Assembly (NCBI GenBank): GCA_029204225.1
Contig: CM055093.1
Location: forward strand, 2,274,887-2,338,886
DNA length: 64,000 nucleotides
Direction of reading: 5' to 3'
DNA from: Diphasiastrum complanatum
Taxonomy: Eukaryota > Streptophyta > Lycopodiopsida > Lycopodiales > Lycopodiaceae
Every line of letters begins with the position of its first letter. The first letter of the stretch is position 1. The notes beneath the pieces were generated by a model that did no database searches, had not been told where the DNA came from, and saw only the letters and a program-made list of their open reading frames with translations. This document shows positions 54,040-64,000 of this stretch, in pieces. The position numbers were made by a program, and so were the translations under genes.

Positions 54040-55240
54040 TCATAGATATTCCTGGCTTACAAAGCCAAGTGGTTGATCCATGAATAAGTTCTCGTCTAAT
54101 TCTGCATGCAAGAAAGTAGTTTTCTCATCTACAATATGGATTTTGAGATCATGAGCCACTACATAAACGAATAACAAGCGAATTGATGTGTGTTTGACTA
54201 CTGGTGAGAATGTATCAGTGTAGTCAATCCCATATTTATGTGAAAAACCTTTCGCCACCAATCTTGCTTTGTATCTGATGTTTTCTTCATCAAGACCTGT
54301 TTTGATCTTGTAGATCCAATTGCATTTGACTGGTTTCCTTCCATCAGGTATAGGTGCAAGTGTCCATACATTGTGCTTATACATGGATGACATTTCATCT
54401 TCCATTGCTTGAATCCAACGATCTTTATTTGGTCTGTCAATAGCTTCTTCGAATGTCTGAGATTTGTTTGTGAAGCCACAAAATTCATCATGACCAAACT
54501 TTAGTGGTGGTTTGTGCTGCCTTTCAGATTTTCTCACAATTTGTATAGGTCTCGAATTCAAAAATCGCATCTTTAGGTTCGACCTGTTCTGCTTGAATTC
54601 GATATGGTATTTTGAGTCTTTCAAGTTCTCGAAATTGAACTCCCTCTGAATCACTATTGTGTCTACATGGTAATTTTTCTTCATCTGCTTGATTTGCTTC
54701 TGTAGATGGTAACTCATAATAACTCTTGAGAATTTCATAGTCGACTAAGTCACTGTCTACTATCATCGGTACTTTGACTCATCAAATTTTACATCTCGTA
54801 CAACTTTTACTTTTCCAATTTCAGGTATGTAAGCTCGATAATATGAAGAATGAAACTGAATCCTACCACAAAACCTTGTTTTGATTTTTCATCAAGTTTC
54901 TTCCTCAATTTGTCTGGTATGTGCATATAAACTGCACATCCAAATGTCCGAACATGAGCTAGATTTGGCTTCGACTTCAACCATACTTCATGAGGAGTTT
55001 TATTCGGCATTCTTAATTTCAAAATTCAATTCTGAAGATAGTTTGACATAGATATTGAATTCGCCCATAACTCTTTTGGTGCTTTTGCATAAGCCATCAT
55101 ACACTTTGCAGCTTCCATAAGTGTACGATTTCTTTGTTCAGCTATTCCATTGTGTTGAAGTGTGTATGATGTTGTCTTTGTATGCATAATATCTCGATTA
55201 GTACTGAAAGCTTTGAATTCTGTGGTGGCCTAGTCATCAT
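54040..55240 (-). pseudogene. copia integrase-RT fragment, inverted
   Basis: Minus strand: integrase C-terminus (TLQHNGIAEQRNRTLMEAAK, FGCAVYMHIPDKLRKKLDE at 54.8-55.2 kb), then a 232-codon frame with the linker (RPIQIVRKSERQHKPPLKFG), RT start (RWIQAMEDEMSSMYKHNVWT, YKARLVAKGFSHKYGIDYTD) and VDEKTTFLHAELDENLFMDQ. It ends at about 54040 within RT, before the YVDD box. Same family as the integrase fragment at 51.7-52.1 kb, opposite orientation. Confidence 0.85.
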
Positions 55241-56289
55241 AGATTCTCACAAAATAAATGAATTGAACAGTATAAAAGGTTTGATCGTTCCCCAAGAGAG
55301 AATAATCTCTTCTTTTGTATGATAAGTGTATGTAAGTTGATGAATGGATTGTGATGTGTAATATTCACAATGAATACTACAGCGACATATCTAGTTATCC
55401 AAAGATATTTGGATAAATTGGCATCCAGGAATACCAATGGTAAAACAATTTGGTCAAGGTTTGTGATTATAATGTTACTTTATCTTCCAGGCTCTTCAAA
55501 TATTACTAAGCAATCAAATCAGATAGCAACTAGCAAATAGATTCATCAAACAAAATCAAATTGGCTTATGATCCCCCTTAATCGAACATAGGGAATTAGT
55601 TCTTATTACAATAAGCAAACAGACCAGAGCATCAAACAAATTCATTATCTGGACACATAGCTCATACTGAATTAAAAGAACTTCTACTTTATGGTTATGC
55701 TTAACAGCTTCGGGTAATTCCCTGCACACGTTAGTTAGAATTGTCGCTCTTTGGTGATGCCTGAATATCCACATTAGAGTAACTAGAATTCAGTAAGACA
55801 TGAAAAATATGTGTGACGTAGACAAAGAAGTATCACAAATAGATACAGATCATACAGAGTGTATTCGCTCAACTTATAAGAAGTAATGTTGTAAAAGATG
55901 ACAGGGAAAGAATGCTCAAGCTTATAGAAACTGGCTCTCTTCTCTCTCTATTGATACTCAAATCTATGTGTCTTTACAATGGCACAAAGTGTCATCCTTA
56001 TAGGAACAATCACCAGCCTCAATGTCGTTTACCAACCATTAAGAAGTTGGTTGAGATCTGCTAATGCGTCTCTATATAACGTCGCACAAAACGTCGCGAG
56101 TTCTAACCTAAATGTGAATTTACAAAGTGCAAATAGGCCTTTACATGAATTTAGGCACTATAACACATTTCCATGTATAAAAATTGAAATTTTTTGCAAT
56201 ATAAAACATTAACTTTGGATAATGTAGGATCATAAGGCTCCACATATCCCCTTCCTCATCTGTGCAGCGGCTCGCAAACAAATTTCTTA
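55241..56289. other. unassigned spacer
   Basis: No coding sequence recognised. On the minus strand a TATATAGAGACGC and GGATGACACTTTGTGCC region (56.07-55.98 kb) is LTR-like in character, but no partner copy exists in the window. Confidence 0.25.
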
Positions 56290-57829
56290 CGTTCTCCTTT
56301 GTCGCTTCCTGCTGGCTGGCTTTCTATGGAAAATAGCTTTTGCTCGGGCTTCGTTTTCTTCATTAACTTGTTCTAGGGTCATCCCTTTTGTAGCAAGGAA
56401 GTAATTGTTCTTCAGGTTGTAATCTTCCTAAAAAGATAAATTCAGATAACCTCCGATTTTTTGATTGCCCAATGGTGCAAGGGGGTTATCAATCAATGTG
56501 TTATTTACAAGATGAGTGTACCAACTATCCTCAAACAAGATTTCAGACATCTCAGCAGAAGAAACAGTTAGTGAGAGAGCTACATATGTATACTCTGGGA
56601 ATTTCTCTTTAATGTACAATTGTTGGATGGATAGAAGTGCATAGGAAATGAGAGAACCAATATTTACATGATTGTAAGTATGGTATAGTCTGGTTATTTG
56701 ATTAGTGGAGCAAAGTATATGATTTGTTTTTCCTCCAAATAATGATAATAGTTAGCTTCCCAATCCGTGTAGATTGTCCACATATCAAGAAATAATATTC
56801 GACCAGAAATTTTGGAAGGAATTGGATTAGGGCTAGGGACAACTTCTTCAATGTCAAAAATGCTAATTGAGTCTAGTGTATTCTGATACCCATCCAGAGC
56901 AGAAAAAATATTATTTTCAAATGTTTTTGAATACTCTAGAATATATACATACAAAGATCCTATAACAACATGGATATAGTTAATTTGCACATTGAACTTA
57001 TTTTGGACAAGGGCAAGAGCAAGGATACTTTTTTAGTGCATTGTTAGCTTGGCCCAAAAAGGAGAAAGTCTAGGGACTTTTCCATTCTTCTTTAGTATAA
57101 CCAAAAAGTTTTGGTAAAAGAAGGTAATCCATTCTCCATTGGATTTTTGGACTATAGAAAGGTGGAAGAAAAGAAGTTCATGCTGGAATGTTTGAAATTC
57201 TGTCCTTAGTAGTGAATACACTACCTTGTTCTTTCGCTTTTCTATCTCACTTGGTGATGCTTAAGCCTGCTACGGAATGATGGCTAGTGTCGCTAGTTGA
57301 TCTGCATCAGCTTCGTCACTAGATGATTTCGGCTTCGCAGCACCCTCAGAGTCAGTCTGGACCTCTTGATCTTTCTGAATTTGCTTTAAAATAATTTTCA
57401 TCTGGATGGCCTTCTCTGATGTATCTTTGGCTGGCTCATCCATCTGTGTGGACTGGTCCTGGTGCTGGACATGTTCTTCATCTTCAAAATTCTAGATTTG
57501 GCTTAACTGAAACTTAGTCTCTTCCAGTTCTTCCGGAAAGTCTGGATAATTCTTTCTTGTACACCTTTCCAAGCTGTTGGGTCGATCTTGTATCTCCCAT
57601 GTGATACAGAGGCTCCCAATGTTACTTCGGCGCTTATTCGCCACAGTATTGCCTCTTCGGCCTATTTCTTATAAATCTGGTTGTCTTTTCTCAGCATGTC
57701 TACAGAATTCTACAACTGGTTAACAGAGTCCTGAAGCTGTCTTTGATTTGCTTCGGCGCTCTCCTTGTCGGCAATTGCATTGCTGAGTTTGTCGCTCAAC
57801 TCCTCGTTACTACTCTGCAAAGTAGCTAG
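56290..57829 (-). pseudogene. unrecognised decayed ORF, coiled-coil/acidic then globular
   Basis: With a few repairs by eye the minus strand reads as one protein-like stretch. A coiled-coil-like start (ATLQSSNEELSDKLSNAIAD, then KESAEANQRQLQDSVNQL) leads to KIDPTAWKGVQERI; after a frameshift an acidic Gln-rich linker (DEEHVQHQDQSTQMDEPAKD) follows, then VVYSLLRTEFQTFQHELLFF, SNGEWITFFYQNFLVILKKN, ILFLDMWTIYTDWEANYYHY, KFPEYTYVALSLTVSSAEMS and a basic end (KPASRKRQRRT). Stops include TAG and TAA where Gln would fit. I recognise no family. Its upstream end abuts the truncated Copia-4 LTR. It may be an ORF of an unclassified mobile element or a host pseudogene. Confidence 0.4.
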
Positions 57830-57999
57830 TAGGAATCACTACCAAATAGACACAACCACTCCTCTTGACTCGTGGTAACCTACTTTAGGTGTGTATGTAC
57901 AAGTGGCACTTTGGCCATTCAAGTAACCAACAAACAATATTGACAAAATGTACAATATTCTACATGGCTAGATTTGCCAATGTAGGCAATTTTTTCACA
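57830..57999 (-). repeat. Copia-4 3' LTR, truncated
   Basis: Begins TGTGAAAAAATTGCC (minus strand) after the purine-rich GATTTGAGGAGGAG and matches the 5' LTR until AGTGATTCCTA, then stops. CAAAGTAG occurs at the break on both sides (left context and the 5' LTR), which suggests a microhomology-associated deletion. Confidence 0.85.
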
Positions 58000-59640
58000 C
58001 TCCTCCTCAAATCTAGCCTTGGAGATCACAATGCTTTTATCAATAACTCCAATTGAAGATCTAAGCTTGACAAATGAATCTTTAGGTAAAGGTTTAGTAA
58101 ACAAATCAGCCAAGCAACTTGATGATGGCACGTGTTGGAGCTTGATCTCTTTAGCTTGCACTTTTTCCCTCACGAAATGATGAGCAATTTCGATGTGTTT
58201 GCTCCTTGCATGGAATGTAGGATTAGTTGCAAGTGATTGGGCTGATTGGTCGTCACAATATATGATAGGGATCTCCTCCTCCATGACATGAAGCTCCACC
58301 AATAGCCTTTTGAGCCACAAGACCTCCTTGCATGTTGATGTCAAGGCCTTGTATTCGGATTCTGTGGAAGATAGGGAGATGGTATCTTGCTTTTTGGAAA
58401 GCCATGATACTACTCCATCAAATAGAAAGGTGGCAAAGGCACTTGTTGATCTTCTATCCACTTTGTCACCTGCAAAATCTGAGTCACTATAGGCTCTTAA
58501 GCCAAGATTAGTTCCTCTATACAAAATATACAAAATACCAAAATTCTTAGTGAATGAAATGTATCTAAGAACTCTTTTGGCCATCTTCCAATGTGAAACT
58601 AGAGGACTTTGCATGAATTGGCTTAACTTTCCAACACTATAACTAAGATCAGGTCTAGTTATAGTTAAATAGATCAAGGAGCCAATAAGCCTTCTATATA
58701 ATGTGATGTCCTCAAAGGATGCTTCATCACAACCAATAGATGCTTTTACATGTTGCTCCATTGGTGTCTCAATGCCTTTACAATTCTTCATTCGAAATCT
58801 ATCTAGGATGGATGTAGCATATTTAGATTGACAAATGAAGCTAAAATCACATCCTCTAATAACCTATATTCCAAGAATGAAGCTCAATAGGCCGAGATCT
58901 ACCATCTTAAACTCTTTTGCTAAAGCAATTTTTACATCTCTAATTCCATCTAGATCATTACCACTCAAGATAATGTCATCTACATACAAAACAAGAATAA
59001 TGATCATGCCATCATGAAAACTTATATACAATGATGGATCATAGGCACTCATTACAAAATTGATGGAAATGAGAAAAGAGTTTAGCCTAGAGTACCATGC
59101 TCTAGGTGCTTGCTTGAGCCCATAAAGGCTCTTCTTCAAAAAACACACATTTCCTTCATGCTTTGCCTTGATGAAGCTCTTGGGTTGCCTTATGTAGATC
59201 TCTTCCTCCAAATAACCATTGAGGAATGCATTTGTGAAGTCAAGTTGAAATAGCTCCCAATTAAAGGTTGTAGCAAGACTAATGATCAACCTGATAGTAA
59301 CAAGCTTAGCCACAGGAGCAAATGTCTCATCATAATCAATGCCTTTGGTTTGTAAAAAACCTTTGGCAACAAGCCTAGATTTATGCTTGCTTATTGATCC
59401 ATCTTGATTATACTTCAATCTAAACACCCCTTTGCAATCAAGAGGTTTCTTCCCTTGAGGAAGATCCACAAGATCCCAAGTATGATTCTCAATAAGAGCA
59501 TCATACTCTACTTGCATAGCATCCATCCAACTTTTAGATTTACAAGCATCTTCATAGCATGTTGGCTCATCTAACATTGAAGTAAGAAAGGTGTAAGATG
59601 TGAAAGATGATGAGCCTTCCCTTTGATCACCTGACCATCA
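57919..59640 (-). pseudogene. Copia-4 RT and RNase H
   Basis: RT from MLDEPTCYEDACKSKSWMDA, with KSRLVAKGFLQTKGIDYDET, FQLDFTNAFLNGYLEEEIYI, SLYGLKQAPRAWYSRLNSFL and an intact catalytic LYVDDIILSGND. A TAG after FILGI (58864-58866) sits where relatives have Gln. RNase H continues with SLIYLTITRPDLSYSVGKL, HWKMAKRVLRYISF, YSDSDFAGDKVDRRSTSAFA, DTISLSSTESEYKALTSTCK, HARSKHIEIAHHFVREK and LADLFTKPLPKDSF, so the acidic catalytic residues are retained. A frameshift near 59.62 kb separates it from integrase. The last codons overlap the polypurine tract and LTR. Confidence 0.9.
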
Positions 59641-61987
59641 TAGGTGAGCCTCAATGGCTCGGATCTTGCCCTTGTAGATCTTCTTGGAGTTCTTGGAGTT
59701 CTTGCATCTTGAGGTGGATTATCAAGTTCTTATTCACTTGGAAGCTCCTCCATCCTAGCATGATCCTTGACATCAAGATGATTAGTAGCATTATCATCCA
59801 AATCACAAGCATGTCCTTCATAAAAAATAACATCCCTACTCACTATCACCTTGCTAGTGATGGGATTGAAGACTCTATAACCTTTGCTATTCTCACCATA
59901 TCCCACAAAGATGCCTTTGATGGATGTTGCATCATCCTTCTCTTATCCAAGGATTGGTGTACATAGCAAGTGGATCCAAAAACTTTGAGATCCTTGAAAT
60001 TGGGCTTCTCTCCAAATAGAGCTTCAAATGGTGTGATTCCTCCAATGGCTTGGTTTGGCAATCTATTGCACAAATAGTTAGCACAAGTTATTGCTTCACC
60101 CCAAAATGGTTTGGATAGAGAGGCATCTAGCCTTAAGGCCTTAGCACACTCACAAAGATATCTATTTCTTCTCTCACTCACTCCATTTTGTTGAGGGGTA
60201 TATGGACATGACAACTCCCTCTTTATGCCATTAGAACTACAAAAGTCAATCAACTTATTGGAGATATATTCACCTCCATTATCACTCCTTAATACGTTAA
60301 TCTTGGTACTAAGTTGATTTTCTACCAAAGTCTTGAACTTTACAAAAGAATCAAACACCATTGATTTGCTAGACAAGAGGTACATCCAACAAAATCTAGA
60401 ATAGTCATCAATGAAGATTACATGGTACTTGGCACCACCATTAGACTCATGTGAAAAACTATGAACATCCAAATGGATGAGTTCAAGAGGAGAGTTTGAT
60501 CTTGATGTAGATCTTGAGAAGGGTAGTTTGTGAGCCTTTGAGAGGCTGCATGCTTCACATCTCTTCCCACACTTTGACAAATGCTTGGGGAGTCCAACTG
60601 CAAGCTCCTTTGTAACAATAGATTCCATGGCTTTGTAGTTGGGGTGGCCCAACCTTTTGTGCCACAGTTCCACCTTTGATAGCTCCACCTTTGCCAAGTT
60701 AACACTCTCCACTGCAATATTAGCATCAAGCTTAAACAATCTACCTTGCTTAAAGCCTTTGGCTATACATTCATCATTTCTAAGGATGGAACAAACTTCA
60801 TGCCTAAATTGTACATCTAGGCCATTATCCATTAACTGGCCAACACTAAGCAAATTCTTGGTTAACTGCGGAACATAAAGAACATTATCAAGATTCATCC
60901 TTTTGGATGATCTCACATACAAGGGAATTGTTCCTATTCCACTTATCTTACATTCTTGACTACTTGCAGTATAGATTGATCTATGTAAGTCACTGTAAGA
61001 AAGTAAGGTGGAGAATATGTCCTTTTGATATGTCATGTGGGAACTTGCCCCACTATCAATCCACCAAGAATCATTGGTGTTGCTCTTGGATGATGTTGGT
61101 TTGTTGGAAACCATCAAGGATGACTCTTCATCCTCCTCCTCCTCCTGATGTGCAATGTTGTTTTGTTTGCTCTCTTGTGCCTTCTTCTTCTTGAGACATT
61201 CTGATGCAAAATGTCCTTTCTTTCGACAGAAAAAACATTTGTACTTGGACTTGTCTTTGATCTTGCCCTTTGAGCTTGAAGCCTCATCCTCCTCCTTGGT
61301 CTCCTTGAAGTGCTTCTTCTTGCCATTGGTCTTCTTTTTGCTTTTGAATGAGAAATTAGCTTTCTCATCAGCATCCTGCAGAGAAATAGCATTCATTCTT
61401 GCATTGGTATGCAACATCCTACACTCTTCACCTACTAATACACTGTGTAGCTTTTCTATAGTAGGCAAAGTGTCTTGGATTGCAAATCTTTGGACCAAAT
61501 TTGTAAAGCCACTCCCTAGACCATTTAGGACAATCTGAACAAGCTCACTATCTTGAATCTTCTCTCCAATGGAAGCTGCTAACTACCTATTGAGAGACTT
61601 GATTCTTAGCACATAATCTTGTGCACTCTCATCACTCCTCTTCATGCTTTGTAGAATCTGATTCCTAAGCATGAGAACCCTCGAAGTGCTACTAGACTCA
61701 TAGATAGATTTTAAAGATTCCCAAGCCTCTTTAGCACTCTTACATGATGATACTTCCCTTAAAAGATCATTGCTTACATTCATCTTAATACAGTGAAGTG
61801 CAAGCCTAGACCTCTTCCTGTATCTCACTAATTCCTGTGCACCTAGAGGTTCATCTTCATCATCTATTAGAAACTCATAAAGATCCTGGAGCACCATTAG
61901 TGACTCCATCCTCACTTTCCAAATAGCATAATTGGTAGAATTTAACCTCTCACTAGCTTCTAGAAGGTAGGCTCCCACTGATCCCAT
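59641..61987 (-). pseudogene. Copia-4 gag, protease and integrase
   Basis: Single starting frame at 61987: gag MGSVGAYLLEASERLNSTNY, YAIWKVRMESLMVLQDLYEF and KEAWESLKSIYESSSTSRVL. A TAG at 61583-61585 (Gln expected) interrupts it, then the same frame resumes. Zinc knuckle CFFCRKKGHFASEC, protease WWIDSGASSHMTYQ (intact DSG), integrase finger LWHKRLGHPNYKAMESIV with CGKRCEACSLSK, catalytic LIHLDV, VLRSDNGGEYISNKLIDFC and YTPQQNGVSERRNRYLCECA (all three acidic residues present). It ends LFGEKPNFKDLKVFGSTCYV before a frameshift near 59.94 kb; the shifted frame continues through a SRDV and GRP-rich linker. Confidence 0.9.
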
Positions 61988-62518
61988 CTTACTAGCAAGA
62001 TTTTACACACAAGATATAGATTTGTTTGGACCTGAAACTCACAAAGGTTTCTAACTTGCAGTGTTTCACTCAAATGTTGACTTCTAATCCAACAGATGGA
62101 TTTGTAATCACAGTTCTATCACTCCCTCACAAGCTGGAATGAAGATAAGATGAGATGAAAACTACACTCAAGCAAATCTTGCCAATCTTGGCTATTCATG
62201 GACAAAAACTGACTCTATCTCTCTCATTCACTTTGATGTACTTTCAAGACCTGGTTTCCACTCCTAGGATCTGCACCAAAAATTACATCAAACTGACACC
62301 AGATGAATTTTCTATGATCCAATGAATATGAGTTATTAAATGCTAGTTCAGAGATGCCCACACGTGTGAATAGTATGGATTTTGATCCTGAAAAAGTTTG
62401 GGATCAAATCCCCTCACCAAAACCTGGATACCAGCTCGCCCTTCCAATACTAGATTTTTGCACCAAAACCTACTAAAACTGGATTAGATTCAAATACAGA
62501 TCAATGGCCTTGTACTTG

Positions 62519-62530
62519 GCTCTGATACCA
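62519..62530 (-). other. Copia-4 primer-binding site
   Basis: GCTCTGATACCA on the + strand, that is TGGTATCAGAGC on the minus strand, immediately next to the 5' LTR end (TTTTCACA). An exact match to the initiator-Met primer site used by plant copia elements. Confidence 0.95.
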
Positions 62531-63257
62531 TGTGAAAAGTACAGTACTAAGGACCATAAATGGATCTTTGAATGATCCACAAGGTGATTGTATGCTTGTT
62601 AAACAATCTATCAGAAACTAGTCATCAGAAAACAAGATCTAGTTTAGCAGCTTCATAGGAAACAAGTAGAGACAATCAAAGCATTGATCAAATAGTATAA
62701 TCCAACTCCACACGTGTGGAAAGAAGGATGTAGTATGGCCTGTAGACAGTGTTTACAAAGTGCCAAAGCTGGGTTTCATTGGAAATCAAGAGTAATCACC
62801 ATACAATGAGAGGAAACTCGAGTTTCTCCTTGAGGCTCCAAAAAGTTTCTATCTTCTCACTATGGAGAATGGGAATACATAGTAAAACAGACTTCCTTTG
62901 CAAAGTTAGGTGAAAATCCAGCATGTAATAAGGAAGTAGACTCCATTTTCTTGCCCTAATGTGAAAACCCTAGCCTAGATCCAAGAGTCATGCTTGGTAG
63001 GTGCATGGTAGGTACAAATCTCATCATAAATCATGGTCTAGATCCTACAAAGTAGGAATCACTACCAAATAGACACAACCACTCCTCTTGAATCGTGGTA
63101 ACCTACTTTAGGTGTGTATGTACAAGTGGCACTTTGGCCATTCAAGTAACCAACAAACAATATTGACAAAATGTACAATATTCTACATGGCTAGATTTGC
63201 CCGTGTCGGCATGTAATGAAGGTGTCGGCATGTAGCAAAGGTGTCATCTTTTTCACA
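62531..63257 (-). repeat. Copia-4 5' LTR (727 bp)
   Basis: Ends form TGTGAAAAG...TTTTTCACA on the + strand. Near the U3 start it contains a short tandem duplication, TACATGCCGACACC repeated as TACATGCCGACACG, absent from the 3' LTR remnant. Confidence 0.9.
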
Positions 63258-63565
63258 CATTTTGTGAAGATAAAGAATTGACAAAAAAGTGGAAATAACA
63301 AGTTTAGATGAGATGTGAACAGTGTCGCAAATTTTGTTACAACATATGGGCGAAAAATACGAAAGTACAAGTGTCGTGAATTTTGCAAACTTTGGTGAAA
63401 ATTATTGGACCAAAGGTGATGGGTTTTTCAAACTGGATAAAATGTGAATAGTATCAAAAATTTCACAAAAACTAAACTTCACCATATTCATCTAAAATTA
63501 GTCATAGTAGCGCTTCACTCTTGAGCCATTTACTCAAGTATCAAGTAAATGTCCTTCAAGCTCGG
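63258..63565. other. short spacer
   Basis: AT-rich; no feature recognised. It lies between Copia-4 and the gypsy fragment. Confidence 0.4.
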
Positions 63566-64000
63566 CTAACTGAAGTGATCATTGTTAAAAACTTCTATGA
63601 CTTTGTAAGGTCCCATCCATCTGGTATGTAATTTTCCAAGAAACAACATGTGTCTGTTATCATTCAGAAGCACATAGTCCCCTCGTTTAATTTTTACTTT
63701 TAATAGATTGATTGAAAATTTCTTTTCTTTTTGAACTCGTTTAGTCTCGATTAATGAAAGATGACGATCTTTTTCCAGTTGCATCAAAGCTATCATTCGC
63801 TCTTAGAGACTATCGTGTTCATCCATTTGCTCTTCATTACTAACGCAAAATGTCGGAACTTTGATTTCGATTGGTAGTATGGGATGCATTCCATACACAA
63901 GATAGTATGGAGTCTGCCTAGTTGTAATCTTTTTGGCAGTTCTGTATGCCCATAAGACAGACGGTAACTTCTGATCCCAATTAGAAGAATGCGTTTCCAT
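63566..64000 (-). pseudogene. Ty3/gypsy integrase C-terminal fragment, cut by window edge
   Basis: Minus strand encodes SNWDQKLPSVLWAYRTAKKI, TRQTPYYLVYGMHPILPIEI, a TAA after EHDSL, then ERMIALMQLEKDRHLSLIET and KIKRGDYVLLNDNRH, ending LHTRWMGPYKVIEV. These are the WAYRT, YG..P.LPIE and GPY/F-domain motifs of gypsy integrase. The catalytic core would lie beyond position 64000. The stop makes this copy defective unless the element is in another frame upstream. Confidence 0.85.

Larger units (their letters stand above)
57830..63257 (-). mobile_element. Copia-4: LTR retrotransposon, best-preserved pol, 3' LTR truncated
   Basis: Minus-strand order: 5' LTR (63257 to 62531), primer-binding site (62530-62519), leader, gag (from 61987), pol to 57919, polypurine tract and 3' LTR start at 57999, cut at about 57830. 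The LTR has matched TGTGAAAA...TTTTTCACA ends. Pol is disabled by a handful of stops and two frameshifts only, so this is the least decayed element here. Confidence 0.9.

Noticed and set aside
59607-61538. Plus-strand ORFs within 59.6-61.5 kb
   Set aside because: Complement of Copia-4 integrase and gag coding sequence.
54040-63257. Treating 54.0-63.3 kb as a single large minus-strand element
   Set aside because: The 54.0-55.2 kb copia fragment is a different family from Copia-4, the order (integrase-RT downstream of a complete pol) is wrong, and Copia-4 has its own LTR boundaries.

Overview
This is a retrotransposon-dominated stretch of a land-plant nuclear genome. The plant assignment rests on one well-formed gene, a plant-type Tubby-like F-box protein with spliceosomal GT-AG introns, and on Ty1/copia, Ty3/gypsy, hAT (DUF659 type), CACTA and LINE remnants typical of plants. 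The abundant, very long (GA)n/(CT)n arrays and AT-rich spacers would fit a fern or another large-genome non-angiosperm, but the sequence alone does not settle that.

Layout: 1-3.3 kb holds broken copia pieces, a CACTA TNP2 transposase fragment and an unrecognised ORF. The host gene covers 5.28-15.41 kb (four coding exons, 421 codons, + strand). Its 7.4-kb second intron contains an antisense, decayed hAT transposase (8.35-11.8 kb). From 17.8 to 21.0 kb there are three copia scraps. Copia-1 (21.58-24.82 kb) has two LTRs and a 5-bp ATACT target duplication but has lost its reverse transcriptase. A gypsy pol remnant follows (25.7-27.8 kb).

From 29 to 49 kb two ~1.5-kb copies of a nepenthesin-like aspartic-protease pseudogene (29.7-31.2 and 40.5-42.0 kb, both minus strand) lie about 11 kb apart, each abutting a long (CT)n array. 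Between them are an inverted LTR with its primer-binding site and Copia-2 (34.8-39.2 kb). Copia-3 (42.17-46.89 kb) is complete end to end, flanked by TGGAA, and inserted in a (CT)n-associated dispersed repeat. That repeat is then tandemly duplicated at 46.9-49.0 kb.

From 50 kb to the end there is a LINE scrap, a compound copia structure with two same-orientation LTR-like repeats whose gag runs straight into gypsy pol (50.8-53.9 kb), an inverted copia fragment (54.0-55.2 kb), a decayed unrecognised ORF (56.3-57.8 kb), Copia-4 on the minus strand (57.8-63.3 kb, the least decayed pol), and a gypsy integrase end running off the window.

The Tubby-like gene is the only confidently functional gene. 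I found no operon-like or multi-gene functional system. The structurally interesting material is how (CT)n arrays sit at junctions between duplicated segments, how copia reading frames die mostly through CAG-to-TAG and CGA-to-TGA changes, and two stretches of apparent former coding sequence that I cannot assign.
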